In this document: piece by piece, positions 62,001-64,000 of the stretch
Layout of the letters: each line of letters begins with the position of its first letter
How positions within the stretch are numbered: position 1 is the stretch's first letter
NCBI RefSeq assembly: GCF_014905175.1
Contig: NC_057790.1
Span: 19,494,469-19,558,468 of the forward strand
DNA: 64,000 nucleotides
Origin: Aphidius gifuensis
Taxonomy: Eukaryota; Arthropoda; Insecta; Hymenoptera; Braconidae
Reading direction: 5' to 3'
Position numbers and translations under genes: made by a program
The notes under the pieces: generated by a model
Told to the model about the DNA's origin: nothing
The model's database searches: none
The model's input: only the letters and a program-made list of their open reading frames with translations

Positions 62001-64000
62001 TTAAATTGTATCAAGATATCAAAAAATAAAATTATAAAATTTTTTAGAAAGGGGAATAATGAAAAGAAAATAATGATTGTTACATCACGTAAATAAAATC
62101 AATGAGTGTATATTTAAAAAAAATATATATACCATTGAATGTTGAAATTTTTATTTACTATTATTATCAACATTTAGGATTATGTAAATAAACCACACGC
62201 AAATTCGGCATCAGTTTTAATTTTTTTTTTAAATTTGTTTTTAAGAGTTTTGATGATACAGAGAAGACCCTTGAAATTATCAAGTCCCACCTACATTTAT
62301 AGTTTGCCAATAAAAAAAAAAAATATAAAATAAAAATTAAGGCCGATGAAAAAGGTCAAAAATCCATCCACCTTTCAGGTCACGACCGAATATGAATTAC
62401 AAATTGACCAATTTCCATTTGCACGAGAATTTTGAAATAAATCATTTTTTTACTCTTCTATAAATGATAAAATTTAAATTTTTCATGTAATTTAATAATT
62501 ATTAATTTAATAAAATTTAATTTAAATGTATAATAAATTAATAATTATTTATTATTTTAATTATAGGTTCGAAGTTTTTCTCAGCTGAGAAATGAATTTG
62601 CTGATGTTGATACATTTTATTTGGGTACTGGTGCTGCAATGGGTATGGGTGCATCAATGGTAACATCATCACCAGCAAGAAGATCAAGATCACGTGGTCC
62701 ATCAATACAAATGTCTGATCCTATTGGTGATATTGGAAGACAAAGAAGAGCACGTAGTAAAAGTAGACCACGTGCACTTTATGCACCTGATTCTGAAGTT
62801 GTTAGAGTTAATGGTAATTGAATCAAGTATTTAATTTTTATCCTGACATATTGTTTTTTTTTTTTATTTGAAATTAATTATGTTGATTTATTTTTTGTTA
62901 TAGATTACAGTGTAGTTGAAGTATTACGTGAAGAACCAGCAAGAGTAACAATACGTGGTTTAAGACGTTCATTTTATCCACCATCACATTTGCCACTTGT
63001 TGATAATTCACCACCAGATAAAAAATTACAATTAGAATGGGTTTATGGATATCGTGGTACTGATACAAGAAGAAATTTATGGGTTTTACCAAGTGGTGAA
63101 TTATTATATTATGTTGCTGCTGTTGCTGTATTATTTGATCGTGAAGAAAATTCACAACGTCATTATGTTGGTCATACTGAGGATATAACATGTATGGAAG
63201 TACATCCAAGTAGAGAATTAGTTGCATCTGGACAAAAAGCTGGTAGACATAGAAAAGCACAACCACATGTTCGTATTTGGTCAACAGAAACATTATTAAC
63301 ACTTTATGTATTTGGAATGACTGAATTTCAAATGGGAGTTTCAGCACTTGCATTTTCTCAACTTGTAAGAATTTATTTATATCCTTTATTATAATGATAA
63401 AATTATATATTTTATCTTTATCTATTTTTTTAAATTTATTTTCTAAAGAATGGTGGAAGTTATGTGCTGGTTGTTGATGCTGGTAGAGAAGCAATTTTAT
63501 CTGTATGGCAATGGCAATGGGGTCATCTTCTTGGTAAAGTTGCAGTGAGTATTAAAATTAAATTTAATAATCAATTATCATATATATGTGTACCTATTTA
63601 ATTATTATAATTTATTAGACACTCCAAGAAGATTTGACTGGTGCAGCTTTTCATCCACTTGATGATAATCTTTTGATAACTCATGGACGAGGACATTTGA
63701 CCTTTTGGAATCGACGTAAAGATGGATTTTTTGAAAGAACTGATATTATTAAACCGGTAAATTAAAAAAAAATATATATATATTCAATATATATTTTTCA
63801 TTATGTTATAAAAATAAAATAATAATTTAATTATTTTTTATAAAGCCATCAAGAACACATGTAACAAGTATACAATTTGAGCAAGATGGTGATGTTGTAA
63901 CAGCAGATAGTGATGGTTTTATAACAGTTTATTCAGTTGATGCTGATGGTGCATATTTTGTTAGAATGGAATTTGAAGCACACAATAAAGGAATAAGTTC
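50041..64000 (+). CDS. DCX-EMAP: DCX-EMAP: doublecortin plus EMAP-like microtubule protein (5' part)
   Basis: Microtubule-associated protein; in Drosophila it is required in mechanosensory cilia of campaniform and chordotonal neurons (family knowledge). Coding exons: 50041-50831, 50931-51108, 60661-60906, 60994-61110, 62567-62813, 62904-63364, 63449-63544, 63619-63756, 63846 to beyond the window; all in phase, 809 codons seen. The N-terminal 240 residues are low complexity (Asn, Gly, a long Asp/Glu run). DCX1 spans about 240-323 (YWRARRVTFYKNGDPYFPG ... SSYKTFK). A Gly/Ser linker leads to DCX2 from about 393 (GRVIRIVNN, then LLNLRTSQPFEEVLEDL). A basic Ser/Arg linker precedes the HELP motif (YPPSHLPL, LEWVYGYRG) and the first WD-type repeats (HYVGHTEDITCMEVHP). 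The start is the first ATG of the frame. Confidence 0.93.
51811..51845. repeat. Hairpin with 15-bp arms
   Basis: GTTTGAATTTGATCT, five-base loop GGGCT, AGATCAAATTTAAAC; one mismatched pair. Confidence 0.75.
60145..60176. repeat. (GTGC)n repeat near candidate internal promoter
   Basis: GTGCGTGCGTGC, short interruption, GTACGTGCGTGCGTGC. Unusually GC-rich for the region, about 275 bp upstream of the candidate alternative start. Confidence 0.6.
60452..60499 (+). CDS. Candidate alternative first exon of DCX-EMAP
   Basis: ATG at 60452 opens 16 codons (MSDSFEVISLPADMLQ) ending at a donor GTGGTC in phase 0, so it joins in frame to the exon at 60661. The product would lack DCX1 but keep DCX2 and the EMAP part. 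The frame is open back to a TGA near 60239 without another ATG and has coding-like composition (FCSDFGPERRTSESIEN), so it could instead be a longer cassette exon spliced after 51108 (also phase 0, for example from the GAG at about 60263). The donor is weak, and neither use can be settled from sequence alone. Confidence 0.4.
61111..62566 (+). other. DCX-EMAP intron between the DCX2 exons (1.46 kb)
   Basis: Donor GTCAGT at 61111, acceptor TTATAG at 62566. AT-rich, with a few higher-complexity segments (61660-61790, 62340-62420). No gene recognised in it. Confidence 0.7.

Noticed and set aside
62898..63494. 198-codon minus-strand ORF
   Set aside because: Antisense shadow of two DCX-EMAP exons and the intron between them.
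1..64000. tRNA, rRNA, CRISPR or viral sequences
   Set aside because: I looked for tRNA-like arm and loop patterns, repeat-spacer arrays and retroelement polymerase motifs by eye and saw none; a tRNA scan and a profile search would be needed to exclude them fully.

Overview
This is nuclear DNA of a multicellular eukaryote, most likely an insect. The genes are split by short GT-AG introns (about 50-100 bp in the compact cluster), third codon positions are nearly all A/T, and non-coding DNA is extremely A+T-rich with countless poly-A/poly-T runs. The gene set (including a doublecortin-plus-EMAP fusion protein of the fly DCX-EMAP type) fits an insect with a very AT-rich genome, such as a parasitoid wasp; that taxonomic guess is inference only.

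Layout. (1) 1-27.8 kb is a gene desert without long ORFs. It holds two small minus-strand exon candidates (24150-24219 and 13747-13817) with good splice signals and compatible phase, which may be the 5' part of an unidentified long-intron gene running off the left edge. The desert is conspicuously rich in ETS-type (ATTTCCGG) and nuclear-receptor half-site (AGGTCA, including four DR0 pairs) motifs. (2) 27.8-42.8 kb is a compact housekeeping cluster: FTSJ3/Spb1 (minus), DDX41/abstrakt (plus, divergent from FTSJ3 across a DRE-containing promoter), a spliced 46-codon small ORF in the leader of SLC25A11 (mitochondrial 2-oxoglutarate carrier), an ORF-poor spliced transcript candidate (36.8-39.4 kb), and NSUN5 with a VMA21-like gene nested in its second intron on the same strand. 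(3) 43.0-45.4 kb is a nest of repeats: three fold-back MITE-like elements, a 177-bp direct repeat, and a second duplication that gives a natural near-empty site for one MITE. A small unrecognised three-exon minus-strand gene with a SUMO-interaction-like motif and a coiled coil lies inside. (4) 45.4-50 kb is mostly non-coding, with a candidate minus-strand small gene and a probable leader exon for the next gene. (5) 50.0-64.0 kb is the 5' portion of a DCX-EMAP gene (two doublecortin domains, HELP motif, start of the WD repeats), interrupted by a 9.5-kb intron with a candidate internal promoter and alternative first exon near 60.4 kb; it continues past the right edge.

How the genes relate: FTSJ3 and NSUN5 are both large-subunit rRNA methyltransferase families, DDX41 is a nuclear RNA helicase, SLC25A11 works at the inner mitochondrial membrane, VMA21 in the ER for V-ATPase assembly, and DCX-EMAP on microtubules of sensory cilia. 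The clearest novel-looking items are the NSUN5/VMA21 same-strand nesting, the spliced small ORF upstream of SLC25A11, the MITE cluster with its near-empty site, and the motif-dense desert. No virus, CRISPR, tRNA or rRNA gene was recognised.
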